Source: Perognathus longimembris pacificus
Taxonomy: Eukaryota; Chordata; Mammalia; Rodentia; Heteromyidae
Direction: 5' to 3'
Assembly (NCBI RefSeq): GCF_023159225.1
Contig: NC_063167.1
Coordinates: forward strand, 18,355,360-18,419,359
Length of the DNA stretch: 64,000 bases
The notes beneath the pieces were generated by a model that searched no databases, had not been told where the DNA came from, and saw only the letters and a list, made by a program, of their open reading frames with translations. A program made the translations under genes and the position numbers. Below, one piece after another: positions 12,301 through 22,877 of this stretch. Numbering within the stretch: position 1 is the stretch's first letter; every line of letters starts with the position of its first letter.

Positions 12301-13133
12301 CTTCCCAGGGGAGACCGGCTGGGCTGATCTAAAATAGGAGCCGAGGAAGCTGACCTGGTTTGGGCTGGTTATTTGGGGCTGGCATTCTGGGACTGTTCCT
12401 CAGGGTGCTGGGTAAGGATTTGTAATAGAAGCATGGTATCTGGGCAGTGCTAGCCCTTCTGGGGTGGGAAGGGCAGCATGGAAAAGCTGTTTGGGTGGAG
12501 GTCCTGGTCCTTATCTGTGTCCATGTGCTCAAGATCCCCTCCTCTTAGGAGGAAGCCTGGGATGGCAAGACTCTGTCTCCTCCCACCTACTTAGGTCTCT
12601 GAATCCAAGGACCTCAGGACCTCAGAAATCTATTCAAATAAAAGTTCATTAACATTCAATCTTCACTCAGCTAAAGCCAATGGCTTTTGCAATCCTGGCT
12701 CATAGAAATCTCCAGAAAGAAGTCCTAGGGTGCGATGTCATCAGAGAGTACCCCTGGCCTTAAGAGTTTCATTCTTTGGCACTTCACTTGAGGTGTGTTA
12801 CATGCTGGCCTCCAGCACACTTCCAGCCCTCTCCTGGCCACAGTAAAGTCCCCAGAATGCTATGGACCTGTGTGGCTGCTGGCTTTCCCTGCCTGGCACT
12901 CCCTCCTGTCTCCTTATTACATTCTAAACATCTGGCAAGAATAGATTTGGTCTCTATACTTGGTTTCCCAACCCACCAGGCAGAGCTAACTGCTCCATTT
13001 CCCACTGTGATCTCAGTTCACACACCTCCTTCTCAGAAAGAGCTTCATGGACAGATCCTACGATGGGTGCCATCTCCCCCCTGTAGTCCAGTCAGACTCT
13101 CCGTCTACCCTGCCTTTCTTCTTTCCAGCATCC
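9366..13133. other. Unique DNA with small MIR-like fragments
   Basis: Mostly unique. A MIR 3'-type fragment lies near 10120-10165 (cctggcacaaagtaggtgctcaa). A local direct repeat of 'aatatccaat(gtg)ataatatccaat' units occurs at 10753-10820 in five imperfect copies. No exon seen. Confidence 0.45.
11640..12115 (+). mobile_element. Possible ancient LTR-like relic
   Basis: Has two CCAATCAG boxes (around 11692 and 11780), a polyadenylation-like CAGTAAAGACTTTTC near 12060-12075 and an LTR-like downstream tail. I cannot assign a family, and no TG...CA ends or target duplication were found, so it may be coincidental. Confidence 0.25.

Positions 13134-13189
<56 letters not shown>
13134..13189 (+). 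repeat. (TATC)n tetranucleotide microsatellite
   Basis: Pure tandem CTAT/TATC units, about 14 copies. Confidence 0.97.
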
Positions 13190-13190
<1 letters not shown>

Positions 13191-13257
13191 GCTAAAAGTC
13201 CTATATTTGAATACAATAAAGTAGCAACCCTGAAATCAAATTTTCTTCCTTTTCTAA

Positions 13258-13530
13258 CTTAGGACTTAGTACTTGCTAGGCAATTGCTTTGCCACTTGAG
13301 CTATGTTCCCAGCACTTAAAAAATTTAGTTATCTTTTCAAGTAAGAGCTTGCATTTTTTTTTTTTTGCTTTGGCCCTTGATTTTCTTTCCTAGTTCTCTT
13401 GTGTAGCTGGGATCACAGACATGAGCCATCATGTTTGGGCTGTTGACTGAGATGAGTTATCTAATTTTCTGAGGCTGGCCTCAAGCTTCCAACCTGCCAA
13501 TTTCTACCTCTCAGTGGTTGAAACTTATAG
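13258..13530 (-). mobile_element. Diverged dimeric SINE, antisense
   Basis: The plus strand reads as the reverse complement of the local tRNA-type SINE head (aattgctttgccacttgagctatgttcccagc) followed by a B1-like portion (tgtagctgggatcacagac and ggctggcctcaa). It is more diverged than the copy at 58456. Confidence 0.6.
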
Positions 13531-13767
13531 AGCCATCAAGTCCACCAATGTGTGTGTAATTTTAAAAATTGTTGTATTCCATGTTGGTGCTAAGGAACAG
13601 TCTGAAATGCCAACTTTCTTGAGTCTTCTTTGGGTTTTTCCCTGGCATGCATAGTTATTTCTAATTTTCCTTTAGCATACTATATACAACACATATAGTC
13701 TTGGATGTTCATGCTCTCAACATGGAAAAAAAGAGAAAAATGAAGAGAGGGAAAGGATGCTAGCTCT

Positions 13768-13783
13768 GTGTGTGTGTGTGTGT

Positions 13784-13819
<36 letters not shown>
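13768..13819 (+). repeat. (TG)n microsatellite
   Basis: TG repeats with one GAG interruption, directly abutting an antisense SINE. Confidence 0.95.
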
Positions 13820-13820
<1 letters not shown>

Positions 13821-14030
13821 GATGCCCATGGCTTGCACTCAGGGTCTGGTGCTGTCTGTGAACTTTTTTGCTCAAGACTAGTGCTCTACCATCACAGCTC
13901 TGCTTCCAGCTTCTTGGTGGTTAATTGCAGATCTGGATCTCATGGAATTTCCTGCTCAGGCTGGCTTCCCAACACAATCCTCAGATATCAGTTTCCTGAG
14001 TCATTAGGATGATAGGTCAGAGGGTGCTGG
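13820..14030 (-). mobile_element. SINE, antisense
   Basis: Matches the local SINE reverse complement: cactcagggtctggtgctg, ctcaagactagtgctctacc, ggttaattgcagatctgg, and the end ...cctgagtcattaggatgatagg. Confidence 0.75.
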
Positions 14031-14296
14031 CCTTTCAACTTCCCTGGAGGTCACTGTCGATGGAGACACCACTATAGCAGCACTGGCTGTCCATTTCTTG
14101 GCCTGTTCTGCAATCAGGAACAACAGAGATCTGAGCACCGATTCTGCTATCTGGAGGACAGTGTCCTTTTGTATCTACTCTGACTTCTGGGAGCCCTGTG
14201 TAAGCTGCTTGAGGAGTGTGTGTATTACTGCCTGCTGCATGGTTTAGGGGTATGGACTGAGTAGTTGCTACTTAGCTAGAACTACAATTGTCCAAA

Positions 14297-14560
14297 ATTG
14301 CCAGGAAGGTGGCTCATGCCTGTAATCCTAGCTACTTATGGAGTGGAGGGTGGTAGCAGCTGAGAGCCAGAGGATTGCCTTTGGAGGCCAGCACTGCCAG
14401 AAAAGACTGCAAGACTCTATTCTCCAATAAACCAGCAAAATACAGAGTGAGAGCTATGGCTCAAGTGGTAGAGTTACAATCTAGCAAGCATGAGGATCTG
14501 AGTTCAAGCCCCAGTGCAATCTCCTTCCCGTCCCTGATGCCCCTCCACCCCAAAGACCCA
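14297..14560 (+). mobile_element. SINE, sense
   Basis: Has the B1-like head ggctcatgcctgtaatccta, the middle ctattctccaataaaccagc, and the tRNA-like block gctatggctcaagtggtaga followed by gagttcaagcccca. Confidence 0.8.
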
Positions 14561-14764
14561 AATTAACCACAATTTGTTTTCTAAATTTTCTCTAGAAATT
14601 TGCAAGCCCTTGATTCTGGTGTTACAAAACTGTTGCTCCACACATATTCTGTTTGTAAAGTTGTTTTGCTTTCTGTTATGCAGTGAAAGCTATCTGATAC
14701 ACATCTGAAGGGGCCAAGTTAAGGAGGAGTGTTGCCTTCTGAACTTCAATTCTGAGACTCCAGT

Positions 14765-14935
14765 GCAAGCGTTGGAACCTAATGGCCTGGGTTGAAATCC
14801 CAGTTCCGCGACTTAGCATGTGTGGGACACTGGCAGGTCATTTTACTCCTCTCTGGCATGGTTTTGGCATATGCCGAGTGGGGACAGTACATATTCTGGC
14901 ACATGGTAAGTGCTTGGGAAATACTGGTCACTGAT
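14765..14935 (+). mobile_element. MIR SINE relic
   Basis: The order ggcctgggttgaaatcccag, gacttagc, cattttactcctctctgg, and ctggcacatggtaagtgctt is the MIR pattern. Confidence 0.7.
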
Positions 14936-15164
14936 GTCGCATCTTGTTGCTGATTATGGCATCTGAAGACTCTGCGATTCTGGTCCAGCTCAGCTGACCT
15001 GGATCCCAGGAACAGATGAGGTGTGGATGTGTTGTTGTCAGGCCACACAGTGGGTCTCATAGAATCCCTTACCTGACCCTCCAGCCCATTCAGGCCTTTC
15101 TGGCGGAGAAGGGCTCAGGAGATCCAGGTGTTCTGCAGGCCGGTGGAATTTCCTCTGCTAGATC

Positions 15165-15385
15165 CAATGGCCTCTAATAGCAGAGACCCACTTGGTCTTA
15201 AAATAAACATGTGTGTCACGCACACAGTGCTTCGGGGAGAACATCATTCCACATGCACAAGAGACACTTGCCATATTGTTAGGTTGTTTCTCTAAACACC
15301 TGGAGGCCTTTGGGTAATGACTTCATTTAAATGGAGCATCGGAGAAATTAGAGATGACACTACTGCTTCCACACCAGGCTTTTTA
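15165..15385. other. Candidate conserved noncoding element
   Basis: Repeat-free block with homeodomain-like AT-rich words (TCATTTAAATGG near 15323-15334), isolated CpGs and no coding frame. Judged only from sequence texture. Confidence 0.3.
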
Positions 15386-15547
15386 AGAAGTTAGTAAAGC
15401 ATCCAGCCAACTCTTATACTCTGGTCCCTCCTCATCTGCTCAGAGACAGGATGAGACCCTTTGTCTCTTCACTTCTAACTTTCATAAGGTGTATGGATTT
15501 AAAGGTGGAGGTCACTGACAAGGGTTGGATATGTTAGATGTCCAAAA

Positions 15548-15785
15548 GTCTAGGTGCCAACAGCTCACACCTGTCATTATAATTACTCCAGATGTTGAGA
15601 TCTGGAGGATCTTAGTTCAAGGCCAACCTCTGCAGTCATCTAGGAGGCTCTATCTCCACGATAAACAGCAAAACATTGGGCTAAAGATATAGCTCAAATG
15701 GTAGAGTGCCAGCCAAGTAAGCAAGCTAAGCAAGCACAAGGCTTGCTGGAATTCACACCCTACTACAGGCAAAAATAACAGGCTG
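15548..15785 (+). mobile_element. SINE, sense
   Basis: Diverged copy: gctcacacctgtcattataa, gttgagatctggaggatctt, gctaaagatatagctcaaat, ggtagagtgccagcc, ending aattcacaccctactac. Confidence 0.7.
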
Positions 15786-15894
15786 AGGTAAGTGATCAAG
15801 GAATCAAAGATGTGATTATGGCAGTTCATCCAATGTTGTTATGAGATCTTCTCAAATGTTATTACCACAATTCATCCTCATGATTCAACTATGA

Positions 15895-16010
15895 GGAAAA
15901 TCAAATCATTTGCTTCATCTTACAGATGAAGAAACCAAGGATTAGTACACTGAGCTGTCTTCCTGAGACCACAGAGGCACTGGGTGAGCCCTGGAGCCAG
16001 GTCTCAGCAG
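15895..16010 (-). mobile_element. MIR/L2-type ancient repeat relic
   Basis: Contains cttacagatgaagaaaccaa followed by a degenerate accacagaggcactgg pattern, as at 7105-7260 and 8858-8930. Confidence 0.4.
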
Positions 16011-16204
16011 GGTGACGTGTTCTAGGACCCACCTTAATGCTTCTCTTCAAGATCTGGCTTAAATGATTTGTCTTCTAAAGCAACTGTTCTAGCTCCCTAT
16101 TTATGAACGAAGGAACAGAATCTCAGTGTCACAAAGCTCAACAGGACCCAGGAATTAAGCCTTTGTGGTCTGTCCCCAAGGTCCATGTGACTGATGTTCC
16201 CTAC

Positions 16205-16450
16205 ATGTCTTTTCATGTGTATGTGCCAGTACTGAGGTTTGAACTCTGGACCTTTCTATCTCATTTAGCAGTTTTTTTTTCCTCTCAAGGCTGGCACTCA
16301 ACCACTTAAGCCACATTTCCACTTCTCAGCTTTTTGCTGGTTAATTGGAAATAAGAATCTCATGAACATTTTTGTCCAGGTTAGCTTTGAACTACAATCC
16401 TCAGTCTTAGCCTCCTGAGTGGCTAGGATTACAGGTGTGAACCACCAGTA
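16205..16450 (-). mobile_element. SINE, antisense
   Basis: Reverse complement of the local SINE: gtactgaggtttgaactctg, caaggctggcactcaaccac, ttgctggttaattggaaata, cctcctgagtggctaggatt. Confidence 0.85.
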
Positions 16451-17719
16451 CCTAGTGGTCCTCACAGGTCTTCATTCTTCCTTAAACCTTTGGAAGAGGA
16501 TGGCAGACCTGTTTTGGCAACAGGACAACAGCTTTGATGGCCCTGAGTGGGTTGGATGGAGCCATTCCTCCTCTGGGATAAGGGCAAGTGGGGCCTTCCA
16601 GTGTCAGAGATGTCCTGGTCCAAAGGCAAGAACCCCAGTGGGATTTATATCCCACGTGCTCCTTTATGTGCACTTCCACAGGTTTCTGGGTGAATAGGTA
16701 TCCCGTTACCAGCTTGGTTACACTGGTAATATTAATAATAATAATTATTAATAACAGTACAAATGGCAGCAGCAGTGGTGGCTACTTTGTTCCGTGCCTT
16801 CTGTGGGAAGATGCATCTCACAGTTGCACTTCCTTTCACAGGCCCACCTGGAAATATGAGAGAGTTTCCCCAGCACCTGGGGGAGGGAGGCTGCTGTCTG
16901 TGTCTGCCCCATGTATAGGTGGAAGAAGGGTTAGAAAGGGCTGGGTAGGATGAAAAGGGCAAGCCTTAGAGTGGCCTGGCCAATCAGGAAAGCTGGCTGT
17001 GCCCCTGACCAGCCATGAGGTAGAGTAGTTCCACCTCTTGCCCCTTGCTCTCCTCATCTGTAAAATAGGGACAAAGGTGGTTCCTACCTCCTGGATTGTT
17101 GTGAAGATAAAATGATTTGATCTGGCACAAGCTCTGAACAGGCCCTGGTATATGCTAGTGCTCAATACACGTTAGTAAGCTGTCCTAGCCTAGTGTATTA
17201 CATTTACCTGACTGAAAACACAAACAACATATGTCAAATGACCATTTTCAAGACATTAGGCATCAACCAATGGGGAGAATGATCCCCAAAAGATGGGAAA
17301 CAGCCCTATAACCCTCTAATAGGCTGGACAGATTATTACAGACTGGGGATATGAAGGAGGTGTCTAGGAAGGACGTGGTTTTTCTCTGAGCCGAGACTGA
17401 GCTGAGACGCAGGGAATGAGGCAGCTTCAGCTTTTGAGGCAAAGTCCCAGAGATGAGAAACCTATGCAGAGTAAAACAAGGGATTAACAAGCCTTGAGGT
17501 GAGTACTGACCACTGCCTGGTATGGGAGGAATCTACTGCTACTGAAGGTTGGAGGAAAACACCAGAGTGTTGGAGGGAGCAGCCCTGAAATGCAAACAGT
17601 TCCCACCGCACTGGTCTATCAGCCATGGGCCACAGTTCAGAGTGTCCAGAGGGATCTTGCTTCAGAAGCAAGGGAAAATTAGCTCTAGGTTAAAAGCCAC
17701 TCTTTTCAAATTTAGCAAG
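16451..17719. other. Unique DNA with one MIR
   Basis: Unique DNA except a short AAT-rich run at 16728-16753 and the MIR at 17000-17180. No exon recognised. Confidence 0.45.
17000..17180 (+). mobile_element. MIR SINE relic
   Basis: Clear MIR order: ctcatctgtaaaataggga, cctacctcctggattgttgt, gaagataaaatgattt, then gctagtgctcaatacacgtt. Confidence 0.75.
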
Positions 17720-18504
17720 TTTAAAAGCAAAAATTGAAAGATGTCATGTGTCCATGTTTCTCAACTGTGCTTACTCCAGAGCAAGGTTTAAGAGTATTTG
17801 CAAGAATGAAAGTATCAAGTGCCCCAGGAAGTAAATTTTACGATGCTTAGCATTCAATCAAAAATTTCTAGGCAAGCAAAAAGAATATATTGAATAAGTA
17901 TGAAAGTTAATCATCAATCAAAGTCAGCTGAGAATAGACACAAATTATATAATTAGGAGGCACAAAGAACAAGAGTTATTATCATAGAATTACATATATC
18001 CTGAAACAAAGAAGAAAGGCTGTAAACACTAAGTAGATCTGTGTGAGATCAATGCAAAGCCAAAACTGGGTTTCAAGAAGTGGAAATAAAAATGTGTGGG
18101 GTTAAAAAAACCCAAAACAAAACATAGTACAGGATTGGAATGGCAGCTTAGACACTGCAGACAAGAAGGCTGGCTAACTCAGTGTCAAAGAAATACAGAG
18201 CATCAAAATGACACACACAGACAAAACAAATAAAAACTGAAAAACTTGAAGCTGCTTATGCATATAATCCCAGTCTTTGAAAGTTAGCAGGGATCAGAAA
18301 AATATTTGAAGGACCAAACGGGAAAATTCTACCCAGATTTGATGACAACTGTAACACATAGGAGCTCAAGTAATGGAAAGCATACCACTAAAATGTTTCC
18401 CAAGGCTAATGACAAAGAGAAAACCTTAAAAGCAGGCAGAGAAAAAAAATGACACATTACCTACAGAGCAACAAAAGTAGAGGACAGGAGGGTTGTCATC
18501 TACA

Positions 18505-18840
18505 ACAATGCTAGTTGCTGGGCACAGTGGCTGAAGCCTGTAAGCCTAGGTACTTGGAGGCTGAGATTGAGAATTGTCATTTGAGGACAGCTTGGAATCA
18601 AGGTTCAAAGATAGCATCACAACCAATGGCTTTCGTTATCCTGGATCCAGGCTGTCAACTCCAATGACACAAGAAAGCACAAACAGGGGGATTACAGTCC
18701 AAGCTACCTCATGCATAAAGTGAGACCCTACCAAAACAATAACCAGTGAAAATGGGGCCTAGATGTATGGCTCAAGTGGTAGAGTACCTGCCTATAACAA
18801 CGATAAGGCCCTTAGTTCAATCCCCAGTACTGAAAAACAA
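18505..18840 (+). mobile_element. SINE, sense, interrupted
   Basis: Head ggcacagtggctgaagcctg with the B1-like body, an internal unrelated stretch around 18610-18710, then the tRNA-like block gtatggctcaagtggtagag and an AAC-rich tail (caacaacaacaaaac). Confidence 0.65.
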
Positions 18841-18967
18841 CAACAACAAAACAGACTGAGAGGCTCAGGCAGGAGGACTTTGAGTTCAAGAACAGCTTGG
18901 TGTTATATACTAAGATCCTGTCTAAAAAAACTCCCCCAAACCCAAAATAGAAAATACCAAACAAAAA

Positions 18968-19040
18968 CAAAGCTGGCATGGCGGTTCATGCTTATAATCC
19001 CAGCACCTGGGTAGAAGAGATGGGGGAATCCTATGTTCAG
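18968..19040 (+). mobile_element. B1-like SINE fragment
   Basis: Only the head is present: agctggcatggcggttcatg, cttataatcccagcacctgg. It lies within the old L1. Confidence 0.55.
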
Positions 19041-19569
19041 TATCTCAACAAAACCCCAACAAAAGTCCAGGAAACAAAGAAGCAAAATGTTTAAAGAACT
19101 GTCTATTGACAGTGAAATATTTTTCATAAAATAAGACAACATGAAGACGTTTCCAAATATACAGAAATGGAAGAGGAACGATCTCATCACTAGACAGTGT
19201 GCGTTCCAAGAACTCTTCAAGGCCAGCAGGAGGAAAATGACAGCAGATGGGAATGAAGGGTCTCCACACCCAGAGATCAAGAGCTCTGAAAACGGCAATT
19301 GCTACATTCCTTTCACAGATAATTGACTACTTAATGCTTATTATGTAGAAGTGAATGCAAGACAGCTTTAGCGCAAATATCGGAAGTGGCTGTTGTCAGG
19401 TTTTCTTACTCAACGTGAAGTGGCATATTATCACTTGAAAGTAAGTCTGTGACCAGTTAAAAATGTGTACTATGAGCCCTCAGGCAAAGAGCAACATAAC
19501 AAAATGAAAAAGTTACAACTAAGAAGCCAAGAGAGGAGATAAAATACAATCATAAAATCTGCTAAACTA

Positions 19570-19850
19570 GCTAGGTGCCGGTGGTGGTTCATGCCTGTAA
19601 TCCTAGCTATTCAGGACACTAAGGTCTGAGGATTATGGTTCAAAGCAAGCCTGGGCAGGAAAGTCCAGGAGACTCTTATCTCCAATTAAACACCAGAAAA
19701 TGGGAAGTGGAGCTGTGGTTCAAAGTGGTAGGGTATAGCCTTGAGCAAAAAGAACTCAGGGATAGAGCCCAGGCATTGAGTTCAAGCCCCATGGCCAACT
19801 TAAAAAAAAACATACACACACACACACACACAAACCCCACCCCCCCCAAT
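19570..19850 (+). mobile_element. SINE, sense, with A-rich and (CA)n tail
   Basis: Complete-looking local SINE: gttcatgcctgtaatcctag, ctgaggattatggttcaaag, tctccaattaaacaccagaa, ctgtggttcaaagtggtagg, gagttcaagcccca, followed by A9 and a CA array at 19811-19832. Confidence 0.85.
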
Positions 19851-19897
19851 CAACCAACCAACAAAAAAACAGAACAAAGCAGAAAGAAATAAAGAAA

Positions 19898-20020
19898 AAA
19901 AAATCCAAAAGTGGATCTGTGGTTCAAGTGGTAGAGTGCTAACTTTGAGTGCAGAAATTTAGGGATAGTACCTAGGCTCCTAGTTTAAGCCCTACAATTG
20001 GCACAAACAACAACAAAAGC
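19898..20020 (+). mobile_element. tRNA-type SINE monomer
   Basis: ggatctgtggttcaagtggt, agagtgctaactttgag and a short AAC tail; the B1-like half is absent. Confidence 0.65.
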
Positions 20021-20179
20021 ACTTTCCAAACTAATCCAAAGGAAGGTAAAAAAAGGAAAGAAGAAAGAAAGAAAAAGGTAAAGAAGCAACAGGTAGAAGA
20101 ACAAAGAGTAAGAATACTATGGTCATTGAAACTTGACTGTATCAGCAATCACATTACATGTGTCCAATTAAAAAGCAGA

Positions 20180-20300
20180 GATGGGGGTTGGAAGCATGGC
20201 TCAGTTGATAGAGTCCAGCCAATGAGCAAAGCATCAGGTACTGAGCTCAAGTCCCAGTCCTGCAACAACAACAACAAAATAAAACAGAATAATATTAAAA
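20180..20300 (+). mobile_element. tRNA-type SINE monomer
   Basis: gttggaagcatggctcagtt, gatagagtccagccaatgag, gagctcaagtcccagt, then a CAA-rich tail. Confidence 0.65.
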
Positions 20301-21610
20301 AAATCCAACCCCAATATTAAAAAAAAAAAAGCAGAGATGATAATACCGGAGAAAATTGCAAGCCCAAGTTATGGGTTGCTGTCTATCTACCACTTTAGAT
20401 CTAAAGACAGAAATAGGCTAAAAGTAAAGAATGGGAAATATATACTATGCAAAACTAATAGAAAGGAAGTGAGGTGTCCACACTGATAACAGATGAAATA
20501 GATTTCAGGAGAAACAACATCATCAGAGATAAAGAGAGTCATTCTGTATAATAAAAGGATCAAATTCTCAAGGGATATATAAACTCTAAGTGTTTACAAA
20601 CCCGATAAAAGAGGTCCAAAATTTATGATAGAAAACTGATAAAACTTCAAGAAGAAATAAACCGATGATTGGGCTGGAGATTGCACTAGCCCGCTTTCAG
20701 TAATTGAGAAAACAAGCAGGGAATTAGGAAGCATGCAGAAGACATGGACACCATTGCCAACAACTCAGCCTAATTGGCATTTATAGAACACTCCAGCCAG
20801 CAATGGTGGAATATGCATTTTTATGAAGGGTACAAGGACATTGACCAAGACAGATAACTTTCTGGGCCTTGAAAAACAAATTTTACCTTTTATTTCTAAC
20901 AACGTATATTCTCTAACTACAAAAGCATCAAGTTAGAGACCAATAAGAGAAAGATATCTAGAAAATACCCAAGTATTTAAAAACAAAAATAGCATGCTTC
21001 TAAAGAATCCACAGTACAAAGGAAGAGATCCAAAGGGAAATTATGTTATACCCTGAATTGAGTGAAGATTGAAGCACAACAGACTAAAAAACAAAACAAA
21101 ACTTTGCCAGCTGTTGAAGCTTGCCAAAAATTGCTCAGGCACATTCAGAGTGGTTTTGTTGTGAACAGTTCAAAGCTGGATGCAAGTTAATTGCTCACCA
21201 ATAGCCATCAATGGATAAAACAAACTACTGGAGATACATACAGAGGAATGCTACCCAAAAATAAAGGAGAGTAAGTTATTGAGCATGTAGCAATATGGAT
21301 GAACCTCAAAATAATTATGCAGAGTGAACGAAGCCAGACAGAAAGATTACATATGGTACTGTTCCACTTACATAAGATTCTAGAAAACCCGGCCCATCTT
21401 TCGTGAGAAAAAACAGATGGATGGTTGTCTGGGGACAGGGTAGGGTGAGATCATCTTTGTAGGTCAGGATCTCAAAGGGGTAAAAGGGAACTTTAGGAGT
21501 GTTGAACGCTCGTGATGGTTTTTCAGATGCACACATATCAGAACTTCCCAAGTTTGCATCCTTAAATATGTTTAGTTTATTGAGTGACATTTATACCTCA
21601 ATAAGCCTCT

Positions 21611-22784
21611 TAAAAATAAAGCTGAGAGGTTTTTTTTTTTTTTACCATTTCATCTCAGGCCTAATGCTAAGAACTGTTCAGTTTAATTTTTTAAAGTCTT
21701 TAAATAGAATAAGATGATGTTTCCATTATTATCTCGACTTTGTAAGGACACGTATGCATAGTAAAATAACCAAGATAAAGTCATGGATTTGGTAGGTAAC
21801 AGTGCCTAGACTCTACTCCAAGTCCACTTTACTCCAGAAATCCTGCAGCTGAAATTTGAGATGCATTTTCCATGTTGGGTCCTGGTGACTGTGTTTATGG
21901 AATCGCAGCGACATTTGTATGGAGTCTTAGAAAGGGAAGTGGTTTCCAGGAGGAAATGGTGGAGGTGAGTGGAGGCTCAGGGTTTTTGGAGTGGAGGGTT
22001 ACAATCCTGAGCAGTCATCTGGGGAGGGGGGGGGAGAGGGAGGGGCCTGGACAGCTGTTCTCCATGTGCCCAGTGGCTCAGATTGGAGGAGGTTCCTTGT
22101 TAGGGCCTCACAGGGTCACACAGCCATGGCATGACTGAGCCCAAGCTTATTCCCAGTTCTATTCCAACTAAGTCTGGGTGCTTCCCTTGCACCGCTATGG
22201 CCTCAAGCCATAGCAAGCTATGTCTCTGAGCATCCTGTTCAACACCCACCCAGATTTTCTGATTCCAAGATTCTGAATTCCTGAAACTGGGGAAGGGTCA
22301 GTGCAGGAAATGAGAGGAAGACAAGGCTCCTCTAGCAGGAGGGACTGTCATTTGGAGAAACACAATCAGTTGAGCAGGCTGGCTTGGCTCAGGAGTAAGA
22401 AACTTTCACCTCAAATTCATTGATGTCTCTGAGCTTCAGGTGTGTCATCTGTAAAACGGGCCACTCAGGTCAGCCTTAGGCAGTGCCCAGGAGGCTCAGA
22501 GCAGGATGCAACACAGACTCCAGATCCTGCACTTGCGGGATCTGCACTCAGAGACCTGGGCTCTGGGATTCTGAGGCCTCCTTCCCCTTTTCTCTCCTTC
22601 CCTCCTTCTTTCCCTCCCTCCCTCCCACCTCTCCTGCTGCTTAAACTCACTCTCAGAATCTCAGAAGGAAGCTTGTTCATCCTGCTGGCTCTGCAGTGCT
22701 GGGAGCAGGCAGATGCTCCGGAATCAGCAGTGGGCAGACAAAGGAGGTTCCCAGCAGAGTCAGCTGTCACCTCTCAGATCTCAC

Positions 22785-22877
<93 letters not shown>

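Larger units (their letters stand above)
17720..21610 (+). mobile_element. Ancient L1 (L1M-type), rearranged
   Basis: Several segments follow an old mammalian L1 in order: the ORF1 region (around 17840-18480), the ORF1-ORF2 junction region (19080-19560), early ORF2 (20340-21060), then a jump to the 3' UTR (about 21190-21600, with tggatgaacctcaaaataat near 21297). Most of ORF2 is missing, and stops are frequent. At least five SINEs have landed in it. It cannot encode working proteins. Confidence 0.7.
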
